Positions 15,391 through 23,610 of a stretch of 64,000 nt of DNA are shown piece after piece. The DNA lies in assembly GCF_014192915.1 (NCBI RefSeq), contig NZ_JACHYN010000016.1, forward strand, positions 62,001 through 126,000, in the 5' to 3' direction. Each line of letters starts with the position of its first letter. The first letter of the stretch is position 1. Below the pieces are notes generated by a model. It was not told where the DNA came from and ran no database searches. It worked only from the letters and a program-made list of their open reading frames with translations. The position numbers and the translations under genes were made by a program. The stretch comes from Azospirillum sp. OGB3 (GTDB lineage Bacteria > Pseudomonadota > Alphaproteobacteria > Azospirillales > Azospirillaceae).

Positions 15391-15701
15391 GGTGGTCATC
15401 CTATCTTTGAAGGTCCCGAGGGGGCCTGCCGGAAGTGGCCGCCGCGCCCTCGCTTTGTGAGAAAGAATATTGCTCATCCCGCGCAAACCCGCCACCGCCA
15501 TGTGGGTATGAGAGCCGTGAGCTTTCTCGATAGCTGTCGTAGGAATATCACCGATGCAAGAATAATGGACGAATGCACAGCTTTTGGGCGCCACAAATTG
15601 TGCAGTTCACCAACAAACCGGGTTTGAAACGGAGCGCTGGACAGCCGCCGCGGGGCGTCCTACCTCTGGTCCCGACTGTCGTCCGACACCGAGTTCTTCC
15701 C
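15391..15701. other. divergent intergenic region between DUF1127 and HAD genes
   Basis: No coding sequence is supported. The middle is AT-richer (15460-15620), and CACAA-A-TTGTG (15593-15603) is a short perfect palindrome. Promoters for both flanking genes are expected here, but I cannot place -35/-10 pairs convincingly. Confidence 0.5.
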
Positions 15702-16388
15702 ATGATCGACACCATCGCCTTCGACGGCGACGACACGCTGTGGCACAACGAGTCCCTGTTCTCGATGACGCAGGACCGCTTCCGCGCGCTGCTCGCCAAC
15801 CACTTGGCCGATCCCGCGGACATCGACCGGCGGCTGTTGCAGGCCGAGCGCGAGAACCTCCGCGTCTACGGCTACGGCATCAAGGGCTTCGTCCTGTCGA
15901 TGATCGAGACGGCGGTGGACCTGACCGACGGGCGCATCGGCGGGCGGGACATCCAGAGCCTCGTCGAGTTCGGCAAGGCCATGCTGGAACACCCGGTCGA
16001 CCTGCTCGACGGGGTGCAGGAGGTGGTGGAGGGGCTGTCCGGGCGCTACCGGCTGCTGCTCGTCACCAAGGGCGACCTGTTCGACCAGGAAAGCAAAATC
16101 GCCCGCTCCGGCCTCGCCGGGAAGTTCGACGCCATCGAGATCGTCAGCGAGAAGGACCCGGCCACCTACCGCCGCCTGCTCGACCGCCACGGGGTGGACC
16201 CGGCGCGCTTCGTCATGGTGGGCAATTCCGTGCGGTCGGACATCCTGCCCGTGCTGGCCGTCGGCGGCCACGCCGTCCATGTGCCGTACCACGTCACCTG
16301 GGCGCACGAGGTCGCCGAGCCGCCCACCGAGAATTACCGCCGCATCGACAGCCTGCACGGCCTGCCGCCGCTGCTCGCCGCCTGGTGA
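15702..16388 (+). CDS. HAD-superfamily hydrolase
   Basis: A 228-residue predicted phosphatase. Motif I is AFDGDDTLW (nucleophile Asp8, acid Asp10), motif II VTKGD contains the conserved Thr and Lys, and motif III/IV is MVGNSVRSDILPVLAVGG. A helical cap (about 20-95) is inserted after motif I, subclass C1. Substrate is not deducible. The start at 15702 fits the motif spacing; longer frames to 15573 add unrelated residues. The cupin gene begins 27 bp downstream and is probably co-transcribed. Confidence 0.9.
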   Translation: MIDTIAFDGDDTLWHNESLFSMTQDRFRALLANHLADPADIDRRLLQAERENLRVYGYGIKGFVLSMIETAVDLTDGRIGGRDIQSLVEFGKAMLEHPVDLLDGVQEVVEGLSGRYRLLLVTKGDLFDQESKIARSGLAGKFDAIEIVSEKDPATYRRLLDRHGVDPARFVMVGNSVRSDILPVLAVGGHAVHVPYHVTWAHEVAEPPTENYRRIDSLHGLPPLLAAW

Positions 16389-16415
16389 ATGGACCCTGGT
16401 GAAAGGGAGACCGTG

Positions 16416-16772
16416 ATGAGCTTCGCCCTGCTGACCGACCCCGCCCGCCCCGGCGTGGAGCCTGAGACCGGCGGTCCGGCCGCCGACCGCGTCCTGTCCG
16501 GCGCGCCGGTCTTCACCACCTGGAACGAGTACGAGTCGGCGGACGGCAAGCGCTTCGCCGGGGTCTGGCGCTCCACCCCCGGCTCCTGGCGGATCGTCTA
16601 CGACGAGTGGGAGTATTGCGAGATCCTGGAAGGGACCAGCGTCATCAGCCACGCCGACGGCCGCCGCTGGACGGTCGGCCCCGGCGACCGCTTCACGCTG
16701 GAGCCGGGCTTCGAGGGCGTGTGGGAGGTGCTGGAGGCCACGACGAAGCGCTATGTTGTCATTCTTCCCTGA
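16416..16772 (+). CDS. cupin-domain protein (DUF861-like)
   Basis: A 118-residue single-domain cupin. The first cupin motif is represented by DEWEYCEILEGTSVIS and the second by VGPGDRFTLEPGFEGVWEV. The histidine ligands of classical cupins are mostly replaced by Glu and Tyr, as in the DUF861/EutQ-like group, so metal binding is uncertain. Start 16416 has GGGAGA 6 bp upstream; an in-frame ATG at 16389 lacks one. It follows the HAD gene closely. The function is unknown. Confidence 0.85.
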   Translation: MSFALLTDPARPGVEPETGGPAADRVLSGAPVFTTWNEYESADGKRFAGVWRSTPGSWRIVYDEWEYCEILEGTSVISHADGRRWTVGPGDRFTLEPGFEGVWEVLEATTKRYVVILP

Positions 16773-16803
16773 GGGGCAGTTCATCTGCACTCGGCCATTT
16801 TAA

Positions 16804-16826
16804 CCCTCTCCCCAGAGGGGAGAGGG
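16804..16826. repeat. REP-like palindrome downstream of the cupin gene
   Basis: CCCTCTCCCC-AGA-GGGGAGAGGG, a perfect 10-bp inverted repeat with a 3-base loop. It has the same arms as the left unit of the element at 7178 and lies between two convergent genes, where it may also help end transcription. Confidence 0.75.
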
Positions 16827-16839
16827 AACACCAAGCGCT

Positions 16840-17235
16840 TCAGCCGCGCTCCCCGAACAGGTGGACGGCGCCCAGGTCGGCGCGGTTCAGCACGACCACC
16901 GCCTTGCGCCCGATCTCCACGGCCAGCACGGCGAGCGCCAGGATCGACACCACCAGGACGATCCGCGCGATGTCGCGCGCCCAGGCGCGCCGCTTGCGCC
17001 GCCGGGCCGCCAGATGGGCAGCCAGCTTTTGCCGCAACGCGCTGCCGCGCCGCCCATAGCCGCGCGACCAGCCCCAGCCGCCCGCCGCGGGCGGCGGGTC
17101 GTCCGGCGCCATGTCCGGCGTGGGCGTGGTGGGAACAGGCAGTCCGGCGCCGCCCACAGGCGGCGAATCGGCGTCAGTCGCAGTGGTCGGTTTGGCGGTC
17201 GCGCCGGGCGGGTCGGTCGCGGTCACGGCGGTCAT
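16840..17235 (-). CDS. hypothetical single-pass membrane protein
   Basis: A 131-residue protein. The N-terminal half is a disordered Pro/Thr/Asp/Gly-rich stretch; an Arg/Lys-rich patch (LAARRRKRRAWARD) leads to one strong hydrophobic segment, IARIVLVVSILALAVLAVEI, at about residues 89-108. Positive-inside logic would put the long N-terminus in the cytoplasm. I do not recognise the family. The start at 17235 has only a weak ribosome site (GCAGG). It converges with the cupin gene. Confidence 0.6.
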   Translation of the reverse strand: MTAVTATDPPGATAKPTTATDADSPPVGGAGLPVPTTPTPDMAPDDPPPAAGGWGWSRGYGRRGSALRQKLAAHLAARRRKRRAWARDIARIVLVVSILALAVLAVEIGRKAVVVLNRADLGAVHLFGERG

Positions 17236-17374
17236 CCTGCGGCGGAGGAACGGTCGATGGGCCGTTATCTACGCCCTTTTCATGAAAGCGCAACACGCCG
17301 GGCCCCGGCGCCCGGAAAGGCCACATGGAAACCAGCGGGGCCGCGATTGAATGCCGCACCCCGCCTCTGCCGCC

Positions 17375-17779
17375 TCAGCGCCGGCCGCGCGGATCGCGGC
17401 TCAGGCCCTTGGCCTCCAGCTCCGCCAGATACTCCGCCCACAGACGATCCTGGTCCTCGCCCAACTCGTACAGCAGCTTCCACGAGTAGATGCCGCTGTC
17501 GTGCAGGTCGTCGAAGACGATCCGCAGGGCGTAATGGCCGATCGCCTCCAGGCTCATGATGCCGACATGGCGGCGGGCCGAGACGGTCTGCTTCTGGCCG
17601 GGGCCGTGGCCCTGCACCTCGGCGCTGGGGCTGTGGACGCGCAGGAACTCCGCCGGGTAGGAGAAGGTCACGCCGTTGTCGAAATCGACCTCCAGCCGCT
17701 TCTCCTCCTTCTTCAGCCGGACTTCCACCGGCCAGTGCTTGGTGCCGAAGGCGTCCGACGCGAATTGCTCGTCGGACAT
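17375..17779 (-). CDS. DUF971 / gamma-butyrobetaine hydroxylase N-terminal-like protein
   Basis: A 134-residue protein. The DUF971 domain is recognised from VEVRLKKEEKRLEVDFDNG, FSYPAEFLRVHSPSAE and the C-terminal DSGIYSWKLLYELGEDQ. The fold is shared with the N-terminal domain of gamma-butyrobetaine dioxygenase; bacterial stand-alone members are often near Fe-S or Mrp genes, and their role is not settled. ATG overlaps the TGA of the Trm112 gene (ATGA), so the two are translationally coupled. Confidence 0.9.
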   Translation of the reverse strand: MSDEQFASDAFGTKHWPVEVRLKKEEKRLEVDFDNGVTFSYPAEFLRVHSPSAEVQGHGPGQKQTVSARRHVGIMSLEAIGHYALRIVFDDLHDSGIYSWKLLYELGEDQDRLWAEYLAELEAKGLSRDPRGRR

Positions 17780-18015
17780 CAGGCCGCCCCCGGCTTCCCG
17801 TCGAGGCTGCGGGCCTCGTCGATCAGCATGATCGGAATGCCGTCGCGGATCGGATAGGCCAGCCCGGCGCGGTCGCTGATCAGCTCGGCGCGCTCGGCGT
17901 CGTAGCGCAGCGGCCCCTTGGTCAGCGGGCAGACGAGGATCTCCAGAAGCTTCGGATCGACGCGCGCCTGCGTCTTGCCGTCGGCGGGCGTGTCGTCGTG
18001 GGGATGGGCGCTCAT
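17779..18015 (-). CDS. Trm112-family zinc-ribbon-like protein
   Basis: A 78-residue protein with the Trm112/YcaR core LLEILVCPLTKGPLRYD and RAGLAYPIRDGIPIMLIDEAR. In eukaryotes Trm112 activates several methyltransferases; bacterial short forms are thought to play a similar partner role. Only one of the zinc cysteines is kept, usual for the bacterial subgroup. It is coupled to the DUF971 gene downstream and 48 bp from the LON-domain gene upstream, consistent with one operon. Confidence 0.92.
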   Translation of the reverse strand: MSAHPHDDTPADGKTQARVDPKLLEILVCPLTKGPLRYDAERAELISDRAGLAYPIRDGIPIMLIDEARSLDGKPGAA

Positions 18016-18063
18016 GGATCGGGCCTCGCAGTCGGAAAGTGCAGTGTCGGTCGAAGGGAACGG

Positions 18064-18753
18064 TCAGTGACGCAGCGCGTTGCCGCCGTCGCCCTCATGG
18101 CCGTCGAGAATGGCCATCTCGACCAGGGCGATCAAGAGCTTCGCGCGCTCCGGCAGGTCCGGCGTCTCCAGAAGGGCCTGCTTTTCGCTGGGCGAGAAGG
18201 GGCAGATCATCGCCAGCGAGGTGACCAGCCGCTCGTCCGGCGTGCCGTCGATGGCCTTCCAGTCGACCGACAGCCCCTGCATCTTGAAATAGCCCTTTAG
18301 CCCGGCCAGCAGGCGGGGGCGGTCCAGTCCGCAGCCGTCGGCCCCGCCGCGCTCCAGCGGGTCGATCAGGTCGCCGGCGAAGCGGTCCCAATCCGCGGCG
18401 ACGCGGCGGTAGCCACGCTGCCCCTCCAGCTCCCGCATGATGGCGAAGCGGCTGACCCCGGTCAGGGTGATGATGTAGCGGCCGTCCTCGGTCTCGGCGA
18501 AGCTGGTGATGCGTCCGGCGCAGCCGGTGCCGTAGACCGCCGGCTCGCGCAGGCGGCAGGCCGGATCGGTCGGCTGGACCATACCGATCATGCGGTCGCC
18601 GGCCAGCGCGTCCTCGACCATCGCGAGGTAGCGCGGCTCGAAGATGTTCAGCGGCAGACGCCCGCGCGGCAACAGCAGAACCCCCGCGAGCGGGAAGATC
18701 GGGAGCTGCCGCGGCAAGCGGTCCGGTGACGGGTCGATGGGGTTCCGGCTCAT
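18064..18753 (-). CDS. LON substrate-binding-domain protein (no protease domain)
   Basis: A 229-residue protein consisting of the LON N-terminal (PUA-like/LAN) domain only: PIFPLAGVLLLPRGRLPLNIFEPRYLAMV at residues 18-46, then GTGCAGRI and ITLTGVSRF. It lacks the AAA+ and Ser-Lys protease parts of Lon, as is normal for this stand-alone family. It may bind substrates or regulate Lon. In alphaproteobacteria it commonly sits beside the thioredoxin-TPR and Trm112 genes, as here. Confidence 0.92.
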   Translation of the reverse strand: MSRNPIDPSPDRLPRQLPIFPLAGVLLLPRGRLPLNIFEPRYLAMVEDALAGDRMIGMVQPTDPACRLREPAVYGTGCAGRITSFAETEDGRYIITLTGVSRFAIMRELEGQRGYRRVAADWDRFAGDLIDPLERGGADGCGLDRPRLLAGLKGYFKMQGLSVDWKAIDGTPDERLVTSLAMICPFSPSEKQALLETPDLPERAKLLIALVEMAILDGHEGDGGNALRH

Positions 18754-18857
18754 GCGACGAATATAGAACCCCCGATCACGGCGAACAGAGCGCCCACGAA
18801 CAGAGCGACGGCGAACGAAGCGGCCTCCAGCGAAACAGACTCGAACAAGACAGACTT

Positions 18858-18883
18858 GCGGCCCGGAGGTGCCCCCGGGCCGC
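18858..18883 (-). terminator. hairpin after the thioredoxin-TPR gene
   Basis: GCGGCCCGG and CCGGGCCGC pair perfectly (9 bp, 8-base loop), 13-38 bases past the stop of the minus-strand gene. It is followed on that strand by AAGTCTGTCTTG, not a clean U-run. Confidence 0.6.
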
Positions 18884-18895
18884 AGGCCTCCGTGA

Positions 18896-19855
18896 TCAGC
18901 GGAACAGGATCGAGGACAGGCGGCGGCGCGTCTGGATCGTCAGCGGGTCGGTCGGGCCGAAGGCCTCGAAGAACTTGACGAGCTGCTTGCGGGCGGCCTC
19001 GTCGTTCCAGGTGCGGTCGCGGCGCACCAGCTCCAGAAGTTCGTCCACCGCGGCCTCGCGCTTGCCGGCGGCGAACAGCGCGAGCGCGAGGTCGAAGCGG
19101 GCCTCGTGGTCGTCCTGGTTGTGGGCGACCTTCTCCATCAGCTCCGGGATCGGGCCGGCGTTGGCGGCCTGCTCGGCGACCTCCAGCGCGCTGCGCACCG
19201 CAGCGATCTCCTTGTCCTTGGCGATCGGATCCGGCACCTTGTCGAGCATCTGCTTGGCGCGGGCCAACTCGTCGTTGACGATCAGGCAGCGGACCAGCCC
19301 GGCGTAGGCCACGGCGTTCAGGTTCTCCGGATCGGCCTGCAGGATCTCGCCGTAGATCTCCGAGGCGGTCTGGGTGTCGCCGGCCTCCAGCGCCTCCTTG
19401 GCCTGGGCCAGCGCCTCCTCCAGGATGTCGCCCTCGCCGCCGCCCGCGGCGCCGGCCAGCTTCAACAGCTTCTCCACGAAGGCCTTCACCTGCGACTCCG
19501 GCAGGGCGCCCATGAAGCCGTCCACCGGACGCCCCTGGAAGAAGGCGTAGACCGCCGGGATCGACTGCACGCGGAGCTGCGAGGCGATCATCGGGTCCTT
19601 GTCGGTGTCGATCTTGACCAGCCGCACCTTGCCCTTCGCGGCCAGCACCGTCTTTTCCAGGATCGGGCCGAGCTGCTTGCACGGGCCGCACCAGGGCGCC
19701 CAGAAATCGACGATCACCGGCACGGACTGCGACGCCTCGATGACGTCGGCCATGAAGGCGCGGTCGCTGCTGTCCTTGATCAGGTCACCGGCGGCGGGGG
19801 CGGCACCGGCGGCGACGGGCTTGTTGGCGGGCGGAATGGAGAACATGGCGGTCAC
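18896..19855 (-). CDS. thioredoxin-TPR co-chaperone, CnoX/YbbN-like
   Basis: A 319-residue cytoplasmic protein. The thioredoxin domain (about 25-135) keeps the full active site WCGPCK (Cys56, Cys59), so redox activity is likely. The C-terminal two thirds are tetratricopeptide-like helices (LEAGDTQTASEIYGEILQADPENL and following). This architecture is that of CnoX/YbbN, which protects proteins from aggregation under oxidation and hands them to GroEL or DnaK. Start is GTG at 19855 or ATG at 19846; AAGGGA fits both. It is probably first gene of the LON/Trm112/DUF971 cluster or a separate unit ended by the hairpin at 18858. Confidence 0.93.
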   Translation of the reverse strand: MTAMFSIPPANKPVAAGAAPAAGDLIKDSSDRAFMADVIEASQSVPVIVDFWAPWCGPCKQLGPILEKTVLAAKGKVRLVKIDTDKDPMIASQLRVQSIPAVYAFFQGRPVDGFMGALPESQVKAFVEKLLKLAGAAGGGEGDILEEALAQAKEALEAGDTQTASEIYGEILQADPENLNAVAYAGLVRCLIVNDELARAKQMLDKVPDPIAKDKEIAAVRSALEVAEQAANAGPIPELMEKVAHNQDDHEARFDLALALFAAGKREAAVDELLELVRRDRTWNDEAARKQLVKFFEAFGPTDPLTIQTRRRLSSILFR

Positions 19856-19900
19856 GTATCCCTTTGCGATCTCGCGTGATAGATGAGCGCACGGGGCGCG

Positions 19901-20467
19901 TTAAGCAAGCGTCGGCTGAGAGTCCGGCGGCTCCTCGCCGAAGGGCACGATCAGCGGCTCGTGCCCGCCGGCCCGGAGGAAGCGCAGCAGGTCCGCGGCG
20001 GCGATGGCCGTGGTGCGGTCGTTCAGCAGCGGGTGGTAGTTCAGCGGGTCGTGGGCCAGCATCTGCTCCTGCAGCACCACCCTCACCCGCCGCTCGCGGT
20101 CGTTGACCACCGAGAAGGGCGTGACCGAGCCGGGCCGCACGCCGAGATGCCGCCACAGCCGGTCGGCCGAGGCGAAGGACAGCCGCGCCGACCCGATCAC
20201 CTTGTCGAAGCGGTTCAGCTCCACCCGCGCGTCCTCCAGCGCGACGACCAGCCAGTGCTGCTCCTTCTTGTCCTTCAGGAACAGGTTCTTGCAATGGCCG
20301 CCGGGCAGCGCGCCGCGCAGCGCCTTGCTCTCCTCCACCGTGTGCAGCGGCGGGTGGCGGTGGGTCACGGTGCGGATGCCGAGCGCCGCGAGATGCTCCA
20401 GGAGCTGCTCCGGGCTCGTCGGCAGCGGCTCCTCGGCCCTGCCCTCGGGGGTGTCGCGGGTGTCCAT
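19901..20467 (-). CDS. prolyl-tRNA editing deacylase (ProXp/PrdX, YbaK fold)
   Basis: A 188-residue trans-editing enzyme that removes mischarged alanine (or cysteine) from tRNA-Pro. Family features are THRHPPLHTVEESKALRG, CKNLFLKDKKEQHWLVV with the catalytic lysines, and GVRPGSVTPFSVVNDRER. ProRS of alphaproteobacteria often lacks the internal editing domain, which makes this free-standing deacylase useful. Start 20467 fits the family N-terminus, though its ribosome site is weak. It lies 46 bp from the thioredoxin gene on the same strand and may be its operon head. Confidence 0.92.
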   Translation of the reverse strand: MDTRDTPEGRAEEPLPTSPEQLLEHLAALGIRTVTHRHPPLHTVEESKALRGALPGGHCKNLFLKDKKEQHWLVVALEDARVELNRFDKVIGSARLSFASADRLWRHLGVRPGSVTPFSVVNDRERRVRVVLQEQMLAHDPLNYHPLLNDRTTAIAAADLLRFLRAGGHEPLIVPFGEEPPDSQPTLA

Positions 20468-20545
20468 GGCGCCATCTTTAGCGGCGCCGGAAACATTCGT
20501 CCGGGAAAATCCGTCCGGGCGCCCGAGAAAAGTGAAACATGACGC

Positions 20546-20573
20546 TTGCATTGCGCCGATCCATGAGTATAGT
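20546..20573 (+). promoter_or_regulatory. tRNA-Gly promoter
   Basis: TTGCAT (20546-20551), a 16-bp spacer and TATAGT (20568-20573), 58 bp before the mature tRNA 5' end. Good match to an alphaproteobacterial sigma-70 promoter. Confidence 0.65.
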
Positions 20574-20631
20574 CCGCCGCACGCCGCCGGATGGCACCGA
20601 CACAAGGGTCCGAACGGCAGCGAAACGGAGC

Positions 20632-20706
20632 GCGGGCGTAGCTCAGGGGTAGAGCACAACCTTGCCAAGGTTGGGGTCGAGGGTTCGAATCCCTTCGCCC
20701 GCTCCA
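20632..20706 (+). tRNA. tRNA-Gly (anticodon GCC)
   Basis: A full cloverleaf can be drawn. The acceptor stem is GCGGGCG/CGCCCGC with discriminator U and an encoded CCA (20704-20706). The D-arm is GCTC...GAGC, the anticodon stem CCTTG-CC-AAGG gives anticodon GCC, and the T-arm GAGGGTTCGAATCCCTT contains the TTCGAAT loop. The variable loop is short, a class I tRNA. It reads the GGC and GGT codons that dominate in this GC-rich genome. Confidence 0.98.
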
Positions 20707-20757
20707 TTTTCCTGACGGAGGCGGTGATCCTCCAGGCGGGAAGCAAGACAGTGAATG

Positions 20758-20790
20758 GAAAGGCTGGACCTTCGGGTGCCGGCCTTTTTC
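20758..20790 (+). terminator. terminator downstream of tRNA-Gly
   Basis: AAAGGC...ACC-TTCG-GGT...GCCTTT stem with a TTCG loop and a TTTTTCGTTTT tail, about 50 bases after the tRNA. Confidence 0.75.
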
Positions 20791-21375
20791 GTTTTGCCCT
20801 TCCGGCTGTGCCCGTTCCCCGCGCGTTGCGCTTGCGCAACCAACGCCACCGCTTCTGCAACCGAGTCTGCGCCGCCGCCCTCAGCCGGCCGCAAGCGGCT
20901 TTCCCTCTCCTAGCGTTCCCATTCCCTACCAACGCAGCCATACAGAGGCCGCCCCGCCAAAGAACGCAATCTGGGCGAGCATAAATCCGAGATGATCATG
21001 CATTTGTAGGTCATTTTCCCTGCACATGCCCCATATGACCGCGTGAATAAATTTACTTGCCGGCAACCTACTTGCGTATGACCCCCGGAAGGACTAAGCT
21101 TCAAACACGAAACAAATAGAACTTATATCCGATTAGGGTTGTATGCACCATGGATGGTCCGGTCGCGTCGGACGGGCTGAGCCCGTGATTTCCCCGGACA
21201 GGACGTTCCTGTCCGGCCGGCGTCCGCCGCTCCGGCAACACCGGCCCTCCCCCGCCTGATCGTCACCGGCTCCGCTGTCGTCGCGCCGCGACCGGCGGTG
21301 CCGCTGGTCGCGCTCCCAAGCCCCGCTTCGTACAGCCCAGACGGCAATCCATCCAGACGACGAGAGGTCCCTCCC
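20791..21375. other. gene-free region between tRNA-Gly and the RraA-like gene
   Basis: I see no supported coding sequence in these 585 bases. The stretch 20980-21140 is AT-rich compared with its surroundings and contains the palindrome TTGCCGGCAA (21057-21066). Nearer the RraA-like gene are ACGGGC-TGA-GCCCGT and a stronger hairpin at 21194. I found no copy of the tRNA 3' end that would mark an integration boundary. Confidence 0.5.
21194..21216. repeat. perfect 10-bp hairpin upstream of the RraA-like gene
   Basis: CCGGACAGGA-CGT-TCCTGTCCGG, about 160 bp upstream of the start. It could be an operator, an attenuator or a repeat; there is no U-run. Confidence 0.6.
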
Positions 21376-22053
21376 ATGGCTATGCAACGCTACATCGTGA
21401 ATTTTCCGCGCCTGTCCCCGGACATGCTGGAGATTTGGAAGACGGTCCCCAGCAGCATCGCGTCCGACGTGCAGAACCGCTGCCAGAGCATGGACGCCCG
21501 GATCAAGCCCTGCGCCCCGGGCATGCGCATCTGCGGGCAGGCCCGCACCGCCGTGTCGATGCCGGGCGACAACAGCATGCTGTTGACCGCCTGCAGCCTG
21601 GCCGAGCCGGGCGAGGTGGTGGTGGTCGCCGGCGCCGGGCTGGAGGAGGTGGCGCTGGCCGGCGAATGGGTGGTCCGCGGCTGCAAGTCGCGCGGATTGG
21701 GCGGTCTGGTGATCGACGGCTCCGTCCGCGATCTTCAGGAAATCCGCACCATCGGCTTCCCGGTCTTCGCCAAGGGCTCGGTGCCGCGCGGCCCGCACAA
21801 GTCCTTCGGCGGCAAGATGGACGTCCCGGCCGGCGTCGGCGGCATGGTGGTCAACCCGGGCGACCTCGTCATCGGCGACGACGACGGCGTGACCGTGGTG
21901 CCGCTTGCCGCGATGGACGAGGTGCTGAAGCGCTGCCTGGAGCTGATGGCCAAGGAAAAGGTGTGGTCGCAGCAGCTCGATGCCGGCAAGTCGCTGATGG
22001 AGGTGCTGGGCGTGCCGGAACCGGAGATCGTCGAAACGCCCACCCTGCGCTGA
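21376..22053 (+). CDS. RraA-family aldolase/lyase-like protein
   Basis: A 225-residue protein of the RraA/HMG-CHA aldolase fold. The active-site block is GLGGLVIDGSVRDLQEI with the Arg-Asp pair that binds substrate and metal, preceded by the glycine-rich EPGEVVVVAGAGLEEVALAGE and followed by FPVFAKGSVPRGP. Family members cleave 4-carboxy-4-hydroxy-2-oxoadipate or 4-hydroxy-4-methyl-2-oxoglutarate to pyruvate plus an oxo acid; others inhibit RNase E. With an acid carrier and Bug-type binding proteins next door, catabolic aldolase use is favoured. Start 21376 has AGAGG upstream. Confidence 0.88.
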   Translation: MAMQRYIVNFPRLSPDMLEIWKTVPSSIASDVQNRCQSMDARIKPCAPGMRICGQARTAVSMPGDNSMLLTACSLAEPGEVVVVAGAGLEEVALAGEWVVRGCKSRGLGGLVIDGSVRDLQEIRTIGFPVFAKGSVPRGPHKSFGGKMDVPAGVGGMVVNPGDLVIGDDDGVTVVPLAAMDEVLKRCLELMAKEKVWSQQLDAGKSLMEVLGVPEPEIVETPTLR

Positions 22054-22133
22054 TCCCCGGCATCCGCCGGGCCACGCGCGCCGGCGAACCGCACAGCCCT
22101 TCGAGCCGCCCCCAAAGACCGGTTTCCACCGCC

Positions 22134-23063
22134 ATGACGCTCATCTTTCAAATCGTGCTGCCGATGTTCGTCCTGGTCGCGCTCGGCTTCTACGCCGGGA
22201 AATCGGGCAATTTCAGCAACACGGCGGCTCAGGGGCTGTCGCGCTTTCTCGGCATCTATGCGCTGCCGGCGCTGCTCTTCGCGGCGATGGCCAAGGCGAA
22301 GATCCCCGATCCCATCGAATGGGGCTTCGTGGCGTCCTTCTTCGTCGCGGCCTTCATCATCTTCGCGCTGGGCGCCGCCTGGATGCTGTCGATCCGGCGG
22401 CGGGACGAGGCGGCGATCGGCGGCTTCGCCCCCTCCTTCTCGTCCATCGGCCTGCTCGGCGCGCCGATCCTGATGGACGCCTACGGATCGTCGGTGGCCA
22501 TCCCGGTGATGCTGCTGATCCTGTTCCAGTCGCCGCTGCTCTTCACCACGGCGACGATGATCGCCGAGGCGCAGCGGACGGCGGGCGGCCGGCCGGTCGC
22601 CGCCGCGGTCAACGCCGTCAAGGCGACCCTGCTCAGCCCGATGATCCTGTCCATCGTCGTCGGCATGGGCTTCAACCTGACCGGCGTCCATGTGCCGGAC
22701 GCGGTCATGAAGGCGGCGGACTACGCCGCGGCCACCGTGCTGCCCTGCGCCTGCTTCACGCTGGGCACCTCCCTGTCCTTCGGGAAGCTGTCGGGCAAGT
22801 TCGGCCAGGCGCTGGTCCTGGCGGTAATGAAGACGGTCCTCCATCCGGTGCTGACCTGGGTGCTGGCGGTGGAGGTCTTCCACCTGCCGCCGGACTGGCT
22901 GGCGCCCGCCGTGACCGCGGCGGCGCTGCCCATCGGCGTCAATGTCTACGCCTTCGCTGAGCGCTACCAGACCGGGCGTGAGCTGGTGTCGATGTCGCTG
23001 CTGCTGTCCACCCTGATGTCCCCGATCTCGATTTCCGTCGCCTTCATGGTGGCGATGGGCTGA
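22134..23063 (+). CDS. AEC-family (auxin efflux carrier-like) transporter
   Basis: A 309-residue inner-membrane carrier with about ten predicted helices, two repeats of five. The N-terminal QIVLPMFVLVALGFYAGK and the central crossover regions with SFSSIGLLGAPI and AAALPIGVNVYAFAERY are typical. Bacterial AEC proteins carry malonate, malate or other organic anions. It begins 80 bp after the RraA-like gene and is likely co-transcribed, so it may import the aldolase substrate or export a product. Confidence 0.9.
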   Translation: MTLIFQIVLPMFVLVALGFYAGKSGNFSNTAAQGLSRFLGIYALPALLFAAMAKAKIPDPIEWGFVASFFVAAFIIFALGAAWMLSIRRRDEAAIGGFAPSFSSIGLLGAPILMDAYGSSVAIPVMLLILFQSPLLFTTATMIAEAQRTAGGRPVAAAVNAVKATLLSPMILSIVVGMGFNLTGVHVPDAVMKAADYAAATVLPCACFTLGTSLSFGKLSGKFGQALVLAVMKTVLHPVLTWVLAVEVFHLPPDWLAPAVTAAALPIGVNVYAFAERYQTGRELVSMSLLLSTLMSPISISVAFMVAMG

Positions 23064-23610
23064 CACGGTCATTTCGACGCAGGCGGCTTTCATTATGCGT
23101 CCATTTGACGCTCGTCATGCACGCCTGAGCGCGCGGAACTCCAAGGAACCACGCCAGATAGAAAGCATTCGTCGAAAATCACTGTGATTTCCAGCTATCG
23201 AGGGCGGTTAGGACGATTGATGCACGAATAGAGACTCTGTATCTTCCACTTTGAAGCGTCAAATGCGCTTCCATCAGGTCGATTTGACAGCGTTGGGTCT
23301 ATGAACCGCTCCTTTTTGCGAGAAAGACGACCGAACTCCGCCGCCGCACCGGCGGCGGGATCGGCTACCCACGAAGACAGACATACTGAAGTATGCACTC
23401 ATCCTGCTCAAGGACAGGACGGCTCTTCGTTTCGTTCATGACCCGCAAATTTCAATGCCGTCAAAATCAATGACCGTCGATCTTTACGAGAATTTCAGAA
23501 AAGGAGGCCCAGCCTGTGTCCGCATCGGGACGGGCGGGAACTCCCGGGACCCCACCGCGTCCGCGGCCACGGGGGTCTTCCGCAATACCGCAGGAAAGAA
23601 GGGCATCCAG
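23064..23610. other. gene-free regulatory region upstream of the first Bug gene
   Basis: There is no supported coding sequence in these 547 bases, which are less GC-rich than their neighbours. They hold the operator-like palindromes AAATCAC-T-GTGATTT (23176-23190) and CATAC-TGAA-GTATG (23382-23395) and a GC hairpin CCGCCG-CAC-CGGCGG near 23342. No regulator gene is adjacent. Confidence 0.5.
23176..23190. promoter_or_regulatory. 15-bp operator-like palindrome
   Basis: AAATCAC-T-GTGATTT is perfectly symmetrical and sits in the long intergenic region between the AEC and Bug genes. The size suits a dimeric HTH regulator. Which protein binds is unknown. Confidence 0.45.

Noticed and set aside
20632..21375. 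tRNA-Gly as an integration site for a genomic island
   Set aside because: The tRNA has its own promoter and terminator, no integrase gene follows and I found no second copy of the tRNA 3' end in the window.
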